Shown one piece after another: positions 9,889 to 17,503 of a stretch of 64,000 bases of DNA. The position numbers were made by a program, and so were the translations under genes. This stretch comes from an uncultured Vibrio sp. (lineage in GTDB: Bacteria > Pseudomonadota > Gammaproteobacteria > Enterobacterales > Vibrionaceae): the NCBI RefSeq assembly GCF_963675395.1, contig NZ_OY776223.1:2976001-3040000 (forward strand), written 5' to 3'. Below the pieces are notes generated by a model. The model made no database searches and was not told the DNA's origin. It saw only the letters and a program-made list of their open reading frames with translations. How positions within the stretch are numbered: position 1 is the stretch's first letter; each line of letters opens with the position of its first letter.

Positions 9889-9921
9889 ACTATTCTAAAA
9901 ATTCTATCAGGAGCAAAACTA

Positions 9922-11538
9922 ATGAAAGGTTTCTTTAGTAAACTTTCACAATCCATTATGCTGCCCATCGCTTTGCTACCAGCTGCGGGTATCATGTTGG
10001 GTATCGGGGGTAGTTTTACTAACCCAACAATGATCGAAGCGTACAATATCGGTGTGCTTCAAGATGGAAGCTTGTTAAACAGCTTCCTACAAGTTATGAC
10101 TGCCGCTGGCGGTATTGTATTTGCAAACCTTCCTGTAATGTTTGCTCTGGCGATTGCAGTTGGCTTCGCCCGTGCTGAGAAAGGTGCTGCAGCGCTAGCG
10201 GCTCTTATCTCTTATTTGGTTATGAACGTCGCTATCGCTAAAACGCTAGTCGTTGCGAACATGATCAACGCTGACGCAAATACCGTTATCCTTATGGGTA
10301 GTGAATACGCTGGTGTATTAGCTGATACGCTAGGTATTTCCAATACGCTAAGTATGGGTGTATTTGGTGGTTTGATCGCTGGTGCAATCACTGTCGTTCT
10401 ACACAACAAATACCACGATGCAAAACTGCCTGATTACCTAGGTTTCTTCGGTGGTGCTCGTTTTGTTCCTATCATTAGTGCTTTCGCTGCGCTTTTCTAC
10501 GGTATCGTTCTGACTTTCATCTGGCCATTCTTTGGTGCAGCGTTCGGCGCTATCGGTGCAGCACTAGGTGAAATGACTGCATCTGGCCACGGCTACATCG
10601 CTTCTTTCATCTTCGGTGTTATTGAGCGTTCTCTAATTCCTGTCGGTCTACACCACGTATTCTACTTGCCACTTTGGCAGACAGAAATTGGTGCGACAGC
10701 AGAAGTTGCTGGTGAAGTGATCAAAGGTACACAAAACGTATTCTTCGCATCTCTGGCGTCTGGCGATTTCTCTCAGTTTACTTCTACTAACTTCATGACA
10801 GGTAAATTCCCGTTCATGATGTTTGGTTTGCCTGCAGCTGCATACGCAATGTACACATTAGCGGATGCGGAAAACAAGAAAGCTGCGGGTGGTCTACTGT
10901 TCTCAGTTGCGCTAACTGCATTCCTAACGGGTATCACAGAGCCAATTGAATTTACGTTCCTATTCCTGTCACCAGCGCTTTACTACGCGATTCACGTGCC
11001 ATTGGCTGGTATTTCGTTCATGCTGATGGATATGCTGAATGTTAAAGTAGGTATGACGTTCAGTGGTGGTTTCATTGACTTCTCGCTATTTGGTATTCTT
11101 CCAGGTGTAACAGGGGTTGACAACCACTGGTACTTCATCCCTCTAGTGGGTATCGCATACGCATTTGTTTACTTCTTTGTTTTCCGTTGGTTTATCGTTA
11201 AGTTCGACGTTAAAACTCCGGGTCGCAAAGGCAGCGCAGTCGCTGTTGTCTCTAAGAAAGATTACCACGCAGCGAAAGGCGGTGCTGGTGACAACCAAAA
11301 AGCAAAAGACATGATTGAAGCACTTGGTGGTGCTGAGAACATCGTTGACGTTGATGCTTGTATTACTCGTTTGCGTATCACGGTTAAAAATGGTGCTGCA
11401 GTTAAAGAAAATGATTACTGGACTCAAGAGCTTGGCGCTCGTGGTCTAGTGAAAGTTGGCGACACTGGTATTCAGGCTATTTACGGTGCTGAAGCTGCTG
11501 GTTACAAAGCTCAAATTAACTCAGTACTTGGTAAATAA
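9922..11538 (+). CDS. PTS EIICB transporter, glucose/maltose/N-acetylglucosamine family
   Basis: This membrane protein would import and phosphorylate a hexose, taking phosphate from a separate EIIA such as Crr, since no EIIA domain is present. Residues 1 to about 430 form the EIIC channel ([26 protein letters not shown]), linked through KTPGRK to an EIIB domain with the phosphorylated Cys near 480 in DACITRLR. The length is 538, longer than E. coli PtsG (477). It lacks the SHGLIDF loop typical of glucose PtsG (here SGGFIDFSLFGILPG), so substrate is uncertain: glucose, maltose-type or N-acetylglucosamine are possible. The orthologous position in other vibrios is annotated as glucose EIIBC. The start follows AGGAGC at 9911. 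Confidence 0.85.
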   Translation: MKGFFSKLSQSIMLPIALLPAAGIMLGIGGSFTNPTMIEAYNIGVLQDGSLLNSFLQVMTAAGGIVFANLPVMFALAIAVGFARAEKGAAALAALISYLVMNVAIAKTLVVANMINADANTVILMGSEYAGVLADTLGISNTLSMGVFGGLIAGAITVVLHNKYHDAKLPDYLGFFGGARFVPIISAFAALFYGIVLTFIWPFFGAAFGAIGAALGEMTASGHGYIASFIFGVIERSLIPVGLHHVFYLPLWQTEIGATAEVAGEVIKGTQNVFFASLASGDFSQFTSTNFMTGKFPFMMFGLPAAAYAMYTLADAENKKAAGGLLFSVALTAFLTGITEPIEFTFLFLSPALYYAIHVPLAGISFMLMDMLNVKVGMTFSGGFIDFSLFGILPGVTGVDNHWYFIPLVGIAYAFVYFFVFRWFIVKFDVKTPGRKGSAVAVVSKKDYHAAKGGAGDNQKAKDMIEALGGAENIVDVDACITRLRITVKNGAAVKENDYWTQELGARGLVKVGDTGIQAIYGAEAAGYKAQINSVLGK

Positions 11539-11996
11539 TGAGTATTGGTGACAAATTTCGTAGAACAGGTGCATTCGTTATCGACCTGATGATAGCTAAG
11601 ATGTTTACTCAGGTCGCTCTGTCTATTTTTGCACTTCTCGTGTCTAGTTTATGGAGCGATAAGGTGACGGGCTTATCATTAAATGATGATATTGCTCTGC
11701 CGATTTTGCTGGCAACAGTGGTGATGATGCTGTTGACTTATATCGGCATCTACCTTGGGTACTGTGCTGTTTGTTATAAAATGATAAACAAGTCGCTAGG
11801 TAAGTACCTGCTTCAAGTAGAGAACAGTCGCGGAATTGCGCAACTTAATTTGTCATCGTATTTATCTCGCGAAAGAGAAAAAATTGTTTATTTCCTTGCA
11901 ACGTTGGGACTTTATGCCGCTTACTCGGCGATACAGTTTTATATGTATGACAGAGAACCTTTGCATGAGATACACGTTCAGCAAGCTCAGAAGTAA
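11538..11996 (+). CDS. RDD-family membrane protein
   Basis: The 152-residue product begins with FRRTGAFVIDLMIAK, which matches the start of RDD domains (Arg, Asp and further Asp in the first helix), and has membrane segments near residues 13-40, 53-80 and 113-130. The function of RDD proteins is mostly unknown; some are linked to ion exchange. The ATG overlaps the stop of the EIICB gene by one base (TAATG), so the two are translationally coupled and a helper role for the transporter is possible, though this is inference. Confidence 0.7.
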   Translation: MSIGDKFRRTGAFVIDLMIAKMFTQVALSIFALLVSSLWSDKVTGLSLNDDIALPILLATVVMMLLTYIGIYLGYCAVCYKMINKSLGKYLLQVENSRGIAQLNLSSYLSREREKIVYFLATLGLYAAYSAIQFYMYDREPLHEIHVQQAQK

Positions 11997-12010
11997 CAAT
12001 TCTTTCCAGT

Positions 12011-12039
12011 TTAAGCCCGCTATAACTTAGCGGGCTTAA
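12011..12039 (+). terminator. Terminator hairpin, probably cut from its T-tract by the IS
   Basis: TTAAGCCCGC and GCGGGCTTAA form a perfect 10-bp stem with a 9-base loop just after the RDD gene. There is no T run here because the insertion sequence begins about 3 bases later. A T-rich stretch (CATTTTTATATT) resumes at 13351 just beyond the element. Confidence 0.75.
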
Positions 12040-12042
12040 TTA

Positions 12043-12055
12043 TATGGTCCGCCTC
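12043..12055 (+). repeat. Left inverted repeat of the IS1111-group element
   Basis: TATGGTCCGCCTC is repeated in inverted orientation at 13338-13350 with no mismatch. Confidence 0.9.
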
Positions 12056-12063
12056 ACTCTCAA

Positions 12064-12082
12064 GCCTACGCTTAGAGTAGGC
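12064..12082 (+). promoter_or_regulatory. Hairpin in the IS left end
   Basis: GCCTAC and GTAGGC form a 6-bp stem with a 7-base loop, 21 bases before the transposase start. It could limit read-through translation or be part of the recombination site; its role is unknown. Confidence 0.45.
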
Positions 12083-12102
12083 AGTTAAATGAGGTGAACC
12101 AT

Positions 12103-13122
12103 ATGTCTTCCATTTATATTCTTGGCATTGATTTAGGTAAGCATTCCTTCCATGTAGTCGCACATAACTTCTCAGGCAAAGAAGTATTACGCAGGAAGTA
12201 CAACCGCACCCAACTTCTTTCATTCCTTGCGACTCTAGAGACCACAACCATTGCATTTGAAGCTTGCGGCGGTGCTCATTGGCTAGCCCGAAAATGTGAG
12301 GAATTCGGTCATCAAGTTCGACTCATCCCTCCCCAATATGTCAAACCTTACGTTAAAGGTAACAAAAACGATTTTATTGATGCCTCGGCTATCGCCGAAG
12401 CGGCAAGTCGCCCATCCATGCGCTTTGTTGCAATAAAGACGGAAGAAGCTCAGGTGATCGCCTCTATACATCGTATTCGGGATGGCTACATCAAAGAGCG
12501 TACAGCCTGTATGTCTCGTATTGGCGCGATATTGCTAGAGTTTGGTCTGAGCTTACCTAAAGGGCATGCAAAGATGAAAGTGCTCTTCCAATGGTTAGCA
12601 GACCAAAACCAAGCGCTTCCTCAGAGTCTCATGCGTGAACTTCGTTGTGTTCACGAGCATTACTGTTATCTGAATGGGCAAGTCAAAGCTCAAGATAAGA
12701 AACTCCATGATATCTCCGAAAACAATGAGCTTGCTCAGTTGTTAAAGACCATTCCTGGGGTCGGGGACTTAACGGCAACACTTTGTATTGCCGATGTCAG
12801 CTCATCAGAGAATTTCAAAAATGGCCGAAATATGGCGGCGTGGCTCGGTTTGGTTCCAAGGCAATTTTCTACGGGAGGAAAGCCTAAACTACTGGGCGTA
12901 AGTAAGCGAGGAAATAAGCAGCTTCGGACCTTGTTTGTTCATGGTGCGAGAGCGGTACTCTCCAGACCTGAAACTACAGGAAAAGCCTTTGGTCAGTGGT
13001 TAGTTGACCTGAGAGCAATTAAACCATTTAACGTTGTGGTGGTAGCACTTGCGAACAAGCTGGTAAGAATAGCTTGGGCGGTGCTTCAACACCGCCAAGC
13101 TTTTAAGGCTGTACAGCCGTAA
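12103..13122 (+). CDS. IS110-family transposase (DEDD type, IS1111 group)
   Basis: The 339-residue protein has an N-terminal RuvC-like DEDD domain (IYILGIDLGK, Glu in AFEACGG, Asp pair in KNDFIDA) and a C-terminal transposase-20 domain with IPGVGDLTA near residue 227, AAWLGLVPRQ and GVSKRGNKQLR, which holds the conserved Ser nucleophile. IS110 enzymes work with an element-encoded guide RNA that pairs with target and donor. ATG 12103 is chosen because GAGGTG lies 6 bases upstream; an upstream GTG at 12094 lies within that ribosome site. The reading frame is intact. Confidence 0.93.
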   Translation: MSSIYILGIDLGKHSFHVVAHNFSGKEVLRRKYNRTQLLSFLATLETTTIAFEACGGAHWLARKCEEFGHQVRLIPPQYVKPYVKGNKNDFIDASAIAEAASRPSMRFVAIKTEEAQVIASIHRIRDGYIKERTACMSRIGAILLEFGLSLPKGHAKMKVLFQWLADQNQALPQSLMRELRCVHEHYCYLNGQVKAQDKKLHDISENNELAQLLKTIPGVGDLTATLCIADVSSSENFKNGRNMAAWLGLVPRQFSTGGKPKLLGVSKRGNKQLRTLFVHGARAVLSRPETTGKAFGQWLVDLRAIKPFNVVVVALANKLVRIAWAVLQHRQAFKAVQP

Positions 13123-13337
13123 CCAAGTTTGCAACGCCAATGAACGGGATGACAAAAACGGTCAATCGGCCAGATTAAGAACCTGACACAAAAAACAGCA
13201 TCAAATGCTTTGGGCTTTTTGAGGATAATCTGGCGCAGATATCATCGTGGAGCTGGGAAGCGATTGCTCCCCAACAGGGACTCCGAATACATTAGCGCAA
13301 ACCAACTCCGTCACTAGTAAATTGTAGTTGCAATCTA
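13123..13337 (+). ncRNA. Presumed guide-RNA (seekRNA) region of the IS
   Basis: In the IS1111 group the noncoding stretch between transposase stop and right inverted repeat is where the targeting RNA is encoded. Here it is 215 bases with no open frame of note. It contains short complementary pieces such as GCATCAAATGC at 13198. I could not fold it fully; the call rests on position and on family knowledge. Confidence 0.45.
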
Positions 13338-13350
13338 GAGGCGGACCATA
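13338..13350 (-). repeat. Right inverted repeat of the IS1111-group element
   Basis: GAGGCGGACCATA is the exact reverse complement of the left repeat at 12043-12055. Confidence 0.9.
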
Positions 13351-13601
13351 CATTTTTATATTATTAACGCTCTGTACAAATTTCCCCTTTATTTCTTTCG
13401 GTTTCAGCATCCTAAATGCTATTTATCACCTATGATTCTGTTATATTTTTTATTTTAATTATTCTCCGTGTTTATAATTGGAAGAATGACCATTGGTGAT
13501 GAGTATTGTTTGTGTTTTTTCCAGAGAGACTTGTCAGTTAATTTGTTGTTTTCGTGATCTCGAAGAGGTTATTGTCCCGGAACTTTGAGGGTTATCAATA
13601 A

Positions 13602-13624
13602 TATATTTTGAGCCATAAAATATA
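13602..13624 (+). promoter_or_regulatory. Mlc-like operator, ptsG
   Basis: TATATTTT and AAAATATA are perfect inverted halves around the 7-base spacer GAGCCAT, giving a 23-bp palindrome. The spacer starts with the same GAGCC as the element before the first EIICB gene. E. coli Mlc represses ptsG from similar AT-rich 23-bp sites; binding here is inferred. Confidence 0.6.
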
Positions 13625-13647
13625 CTCAATTTGTGGTTACATCTTAA

Positions 13648-13693
13648 TTGGGTGCTAACATTTAGGCTACGGGGGGTGGCCGTTAGTACCCAA
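13648..13693 (+). promoter_or_regulatory. Conserved leader stem-loop, copy 2
   Basis: TTGGGTGCTAAC pairs with GTTAGTACCCAA over 12 bp (one G-U). The 22-base apical part starts ATTTAGGCTAC, contains six G and ends GGCC; inside it GGCTAC can pair with GTGGCC around a GGGGG loop. Compared with copy 1 at 9844, paired changes (G-C to A-U, G-C to U-A, G-C to G-U) keep the outer stem while the apical bases are largely identical. It lies 32 bases before the ptsG start. Confidence 0.75.
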
Positions 13694-13725
13694 ATAATAC
13701 TTATATACTTATCAGGAGCTTGAAC

Positions 13726-15156
13726 ATGTTCAAAAACCTTTTTGCTAACCTGCAAAAAGTCGGTAAATCACTGATGCTTCCAGTATCGGTATTGCCGGTT
13801 GCAGGTATTCTTCTGGGTGTTGGTGCTGCCCATCTGAGTTTCATTCCAGAGATTGTTTCTAACCTAATGGAACAAGCTGGTGGTTCTGTATTTGGTCAGA
13901 TGGCCTTGCTATTTGCTGTCGGTGTTGCTCTAGGCTTCACAAATAACGATGGTGTAGCAGGTCTGGCTGCAATCGTTGGTTACGGTATTATGACAGCGAC
14001 GCTTGGTGTAATGGCTGGCGTCATGGGGGTTGAAAAAATCGATACTGGTGTACTAGGCGGTATCTTAAGTGGTGGTTTGGCTGCCTGGGCATTCAACCGT
14101 TTCTTCAAAATCCAGTTGCCTGAATACCTTGGTTTCTTTGCGGGTAAACGTGCTGTGCCAATCATCACTGGCTTCGGTGCGATCATTCTAGGTGTTATCC
14201 TTTCTTTCATCTGGCCACCAATTGGTAGTGGTATCAGTGCGTTCTCTCACTGGGCTGCGGATCAAAACCCACAATTGGCATTTGGTATCTACGGTATTGT
14301 GGAGCGTTCTCTAATTCCATTTGGCCTACACCACGTTTGGAACGTACCTTTCTTCTTCGAAGCAGGTAAATGTGTAAATGCTGCAGGCCAAGCACAGAAC
14401 GGTGTGCTAACTTGTTACCTTGTTGCTGATGAGGCATCTCGTGCTGCGGGTAATGGCTTCGGTCAGCTAGCGGGTGGGTACATGTTCAAAATGTTTGGTC
14501 TACCAGCGGCAGCTATTGCTATTGCTCATTGTGCTAAGCCTGAAAACCGCGCGAAAGTCATGGGTATCATGGCGTCAGCTGCATTAACATCATTCCTGAC
14601 TGGTATCACTGAGCCAATCGAGTTCTCGTTCCTATTTGTTGCTCCGTTATTATACGGAATCCACGCGCTACTAGCTGGTTCTGCATACGTGGTTTCGAAC
14701 ACTCTAGGTTTTGTGCACGGTACCTCTTTCTCTCACGGTCTTATCGACTTCTTAGTGTTGTCTGGTAATGCTCAAAAGATGGTTCTGATGATTGGTGTAG
14801 GTCTGGTTTACGCCGTTATCTACTACGTTGTGTTCCGCGCAGTTATTACTGCTCTTGACCTAAAAACACCGGGCCGTGAAGATGAAACTGAAAGTGCAGC
14901 GGCAACTTCAGGCTCAGACATGGGTGGTGAACTTGTAGCAGCATTCGGTGGTAAAGCGAACATCACTGGCTTAGATGCATGTATTACGCGTCTACGTGTT
15001 GCAGTGGCTGACACTGCAGCTGTCGACCAAGACAAACTAAAACAGCTAGGCGCTGCAGGTGTTGTTGTTGTAGCTGGTGGTGTTCAGGCTATCTTCGGTA
15101 CTAAGTCTGATAACCTAAAAACAGAAATGGATGAGTGGATTCGTAACCACGGCTAA
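13726..15156 (+). CDS. ptsG: PTS glucose EIICB transporter
   Basis: PtsG imports glucose and phosphorylates it to glucose-6-phosphate with phosphate from EIIA-Glc. The 476-residue protein is nearly collinear with E. coli PtsG (477): N-terminus [16 protein letters not shown], channel motifs [10 protein letters not shown] and [13 protein letters not shown], the glucose-type loop [11 protein letters not shown], the linker LKTPGRED and EIIB with phosphorylated Cys419 in DACITRLR. The ATG at 13726 is 7 bases after AGGAG; the in-frame TTG at 13720 is rejected. Mlc is encoded in the same window. It is a second glucose-family EIICB next to the one at 9922. Confidence 0.95.
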   Translation: MFKNLFANLQKVGKSLMLPVSVLPVAGILLGVGAAHLSFIPEIVSNLMEQAGGSVFGQMALLFAVGVALGFTNNDGVAGLAAIVGYGIMTATLGVMAGVMGVEKIDTGVLGGILSGGLAAWAFNRFFKIQLPEYLGFFAGKRAVPIITGFGAIILGVILSFIWPPIGSGISAFSHWAADQNPQLAFGIYGIVERSLIPFGLHHVWNVPFFFEAGKCVNAAGQAQNGVLTCYLVADEASRAAGNGFGQLAGGYMFKMFGLPAAAIAIAHCAKPENRAKVMGIMASAALTSFLTGITEPIEFSFLFVAPLLYGIHALLAGSAYVVSNTLGFVHGTSFSHGLIDFLVLSGNAQKMVLMIGVGLVYAVIYYVVFRAVITALDLKTPGREDETESAAATSGSDMGGELVAAFGGKANITGLDACITRLRVAVADTAAVDQDKLKQLGAAGVVVVAGGVQAIFGTKSDNLKTEMDEWIRNHG

Positions 15157-15180
15157 TCTCAGTTGTTCATTACTTATGTG

Positions 15181-15206
15181 AAAGGGGGCTTCGGCCTCCT
15201 TTTTGA
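15181..15206 (+). terminator. Intrinsic terminator after ptsG
   Basis: AAAGGGGGC and GCCTCCTTT form a 9-bp stem (one G-T) with a TTCG tetraloop, followed by TTTTT. Confidence 0.88.
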
Positions 15207-15423
15207 TGTCTGTGTATTCTAATCTCAATACGTTAATCACGGCATAGTTATACAAACTTCCTATATCGACACTTCTTCCTATTAAAGCGCTTACCTGTAT
15301 TCATGTGACGATAAACTCATCTTAACTTTCTTGCGTGTTTCCATACATCCTTCTTACCCTTCATTGACATTATAAAATCCAGTCGTGTTTGAATTATGCA
15401 CGATGTTTTTTTAAGAATTGATA

Positions 15424-15834
15424 ATGCTTATGAACAAGAAACTAATAATACTGGCAGCAGGACTGATGTCTGGCACTGCAATGGCTGCTAATGGCACCTC
15501 TGATTTAGCTGTTGGTATGGCTGTCGATCAGCAACTGAGCGTTGTTGTAGAGATTGATAAGACTTACCGCGGGATTATTGGTAACGACGGTATGGCTTTT
15601 GATTACATTGCCAAACGCGGTACGTTTGATCAAAACGTTCCGGTGACCTGGTATGTCGGTGTCGGTGGTTGGTATGAGTGGGATGATGAATTCGGTGTGC
15701 GTGTACCACTAGGTGTGAATTGGGCTCTCTCTCAGGGCTGGGATGTATACGCTCAGCTTCATCCTGAGCTCGACCTTTACAAAGGTGTAGATATACAGCT
15801 TGGCGGCGCCGTTGGTGTGAAGTACAGCTTTTAA
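15424..15834 (+). CDS. Small exported protein, probably outer-membrane or periplasmic
   Basis: I do not recognise the family. The product has a signal peptide (MNKKLIILAAGLMSGTAMA, cleavage after AMA) and a mature part of about 115 residues with alternating short strands (VTWYVGVGGWYEWDDEFGVRVPLGVNWAL) and a C-terminal Phe (GVKYSF), the pattern of small outer-membrane beta-barrels. Start codons at 15424 and 15430 are both possible; AAGA at about 15413 fits 15424 better, while 15430 gives a cleaner signal peptide. A single-gene unit between two terminators. Confidence 0.65.
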   Translation: MLMNKKLIILAAGLMSGTAMAANGTSDLAVGMAVDQQLSVVVEIDKTYRGIIGNDGMAFDYIAKRGTFDQNVPVTWYVGVGGWYEWDDEFGVRVPLGVNWALSQGWDVYAQLHPELDLYKGVDIQLGGAVGVKYSF

Positions 15835-15896
15835 TACCAATCGTAGTAAACAAGTGACCAATGATTTATTACGCTTGGCCTGATTTATTACTAATG

Positions 15897-15927
15897 AAAA
15901 AATGCCGGCTCAGTAGCCGGCATTTTT
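15897..15927. terminator. Bidirectional intrinsic terminator
   Basis: AAAATGCCGGCT and AGCCGGCATTTT pair perfectly around CAGT, with A run before and T run after. It serves the exported-protein gene on the plus strand and the NSS transporter unit on the minus strand. Confidence 0.9.
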
Positions 15928-15944
15928 ATTGTTGATAACAAGGG

Positions 15945-16040
15945 TTATTGCTTATTCATTGCTCGTTTGATGCAAATGGCCGCACCACCCCAAGTAATGC
16001 CTAAGCCAAGAACCATCATGATGATTGCGCTGGTTGTCAT
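15945..16040 (-). CDS. MetS-like small subunit of the NSS transporter
   Basis: The 31-residue product MTTSAIIMMVLGLGITWGG... ends in IKRAMNKQ and is a single membrane helix with a basic tail. It matches the MetS type of small partner found beside NSS-family transporters (MetPS of Corynebacterium imports methionine and alanine). The ATG overlaps the stop of the transporter by 4 bases (ATGA), which supports a real, coupled gene. It is too short for ordinary gene finders. Confidence 0.85.
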   Translation of the reverse strand: MTTSAIIMMVLGLGITWGGAAICIKRAMNKQ

Positions 16041-17503
16041 TTTGTTGTCTCCTTGCGGTTTACAGCGTTAATTAATAGCCCGAAGATAAATAGCGCAGCA
16101 ATCAATGCCCAACCCAACGTTAGGTCGTAACCGCCATAGCCGTCGGTAAATAGAGCATAAAGCTTGGTTGCTAAGATTACGGCTAGCATGATTGGTGTGA
16201 CAAAGCGCAAGCATACTTCAAACCATTGGCCGATTGAGAAATCAGAACGCTCGTTAACGTAGTCACGAACTTCTGCAACGCGGTTTAATAGCCACGCCAT
16301 CAATATGATTTCGATCAAGCCACCTACCATGATACCTACGTTGTTTGCAAAGTGATCAACCAGATCGAGCAGTAACAATCCACCGTTGGTTGCGAATGCC
16401 ATGGATACAACGAAACCAGTACCAATCACAACGTTTGCCGCTTTCTTACGAGTCCAGTTTAATTTGTCGATAATTGCTGATGTTACGGCTTCCATGATAG
16501 AGATATGAGAGCTTAAACCAGCGACAACCAAAGCAAAGAAGAACAATGGACCAAGAATATAAGGTGCTGGCAATAGGTTAATTGCCGCAGGTAAAGTTAC
16601 AAAAGCAAGACCAACACCAGCTGAAACCACTTCTGTTAACGGTTTACCTTGCTCTTGAGCCATGTAGCCCAATACCGAGAAGATCATGATGCCGGAAAGG
16701 ATAGAGAAGCCACAGTTGATCAATACCGTCATAAACGCATTGTTTGTGATGTCTGATTTCTCTGGCAAGTAGCTAGAGTAGGCCAGCATAATGGCAAAAC
16801 CAATACTTAGGGTAAAGAAGATCTGACCATAAGCGGCTGCCCATACTTTAACATCCCAAATTTTGCTGAAGTCAGGTTCGAACATGTAGTTCACGCCATC
16901 TAGTGCACCTGGTAGGAACACCATGCGGCCGATAAGGAACAGCACCATCAAGAACAAAACTGGCATCATGATCTTTGATGCACGCTCGATTCCTGATTTC
17001 ACGCCACTTGCAATCGCAACATAAGTAATGGCCCAAGCAATCACCATAGACAGTGCAATTTTCCATTGGATGCTACCTAGGTTAGTTGGTGAATTATCAC
17101 CTAACTTTAGGTATTCACTGAAGAAAAATGCATTGGTATCCGCTCCCCAGCCCTGGCTGAACGACAAACCAAAGTAAGAAATAGACCAACCGATCACGGC
17201 AACATAGTAAACGGCGATGACGGCAGCAACCCCTACCTGAAACCAGCCAAGCCACTCAAATTTTGAATGAATCTTTGCTAGCGTCTTTGGTGCCGAACCA
17301 CGGTATTTTTGTCCCATACTGAACTCTAGGATCATGAATGGAATACCTGCAGTGATCATGGCAAAAAGGTAAGGAATAAAAAATGCGCCGCCACCGTTTT
17401 CGTAGGCCATGTATGGGAAACGCCAAATGTTACCCAGACCGATCGCTGATCCTACCGCTGCTAAGATGAATCCCGCGCGGGATCCCCATTGTTCTCGCTT
17501 CAT
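16037..17503 (-). CDS. NSS-family sodium-dependent transporter
   Basis: The 488-residue inner-membrane protein belongs to the neurotransmitter:sodium symporter family (LeuT fold). The sodium and substrate site in helix 1 reads GSAIGLGNIWRFPYMAYENG, and further family motifs are GIPFMILEFSMGQ and SIGFAIMLAYSSYLP. About 11-12 membrane segments are expected. The start ATG at 17503 follows AGGAGTC. A MetS-like peptide follows with a 4-base overlap, so methionine or another amino acid is the likely substrate, but sequence alone does not settle this. Confidence 0.92.
   Translation of the reverse strand: MKREQWGSRAGFILAAVGSAIGLGNIWRFPYMAYENGGGAFFIPYLFAMITAGIPFMILEFSMGQKYRGSAPKTLAKIHSKFEWLGWFQVGVAAVIAVYYVAVIGWSISYFGLSFSQGWGADTNAFFFSEYLKLGDNSPTNLGSIQWKIALSMVIAWAITYVAIASGVKSGIERASKIMMPVLFLMVLFLIGRMVFLPGALDGVNYMFEPDFSKIWDVKVWAAAYGQIFFTLSIGFAIMLAYSSYLPEKSDITNNAFMTVLINCGFSILSGIMIFSVLGYMAQEQGKPLTEVVSAGVGLAFVTLPAAINLLPAPYILGPLFFFALVVAGLSSHISIMEAVTSAIIDKLNWTRKKAANVVIGTGFVVSMAFATNGGLLLLDLVDHFANNVGIMVGGLIEIILMAWLLNRVAEVRDYVNERSDFSIGQWFEVCLRFVTPIMLAVILATKLYALFTDGYGGYDLTLGWALIAALFIFGLLINAVNRKETTK

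Larger units (their letters stand above)
9521..9921 (+). other. Long leader and promoter region of the first EIICB gene
   Basis: The 401-bp region has no gene. It contains an AT-rich stretch (9540-9700), a half CRP-like site (TGTGA at 9731), a 23-bp palindrome resembling a Mlc operator (9797-9819) and a conserved stem-loop (9844-9888). The same palindrome and stem-loop recur before ptsG at 13.6 kb. Confidence 0.7.
12043..13350 (+). mobile_element. IS110-family insertion sequence, IS1111 group
   Basis: The element is bounded by perfect 13-bp inverted repeats, TATGGTCCGCCTC at 12043-12055 and its reverse complement at 13338-13350, about 1.3 kb apart. It encodes one IS110-type transposase, with a short left noncoding end (60 bp) and a long right noncoding end (about 215 bp). 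Subterminal inverted repeats and a long region after the transposase are features of the IS1111 group. The true tips may lie a few bases outside the repeats. No flanking duplication is seen, as expected for this family. Confidence 0.88.
13351..13725 (+). other. Leader and promoter region of ptsG
   Basis: The 375 bp have no gene. An AT-rich stretch follows the IS, then a half CRP-like GTGATCT at about 13553, an ACTTTGA shared with the first EIICB leader, the Mlc-like palindrome (13602-13624), the conserved stem-loop (13648-13693) and the ribosome site AGGAG (13714-13718). Confidence 0.7.
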
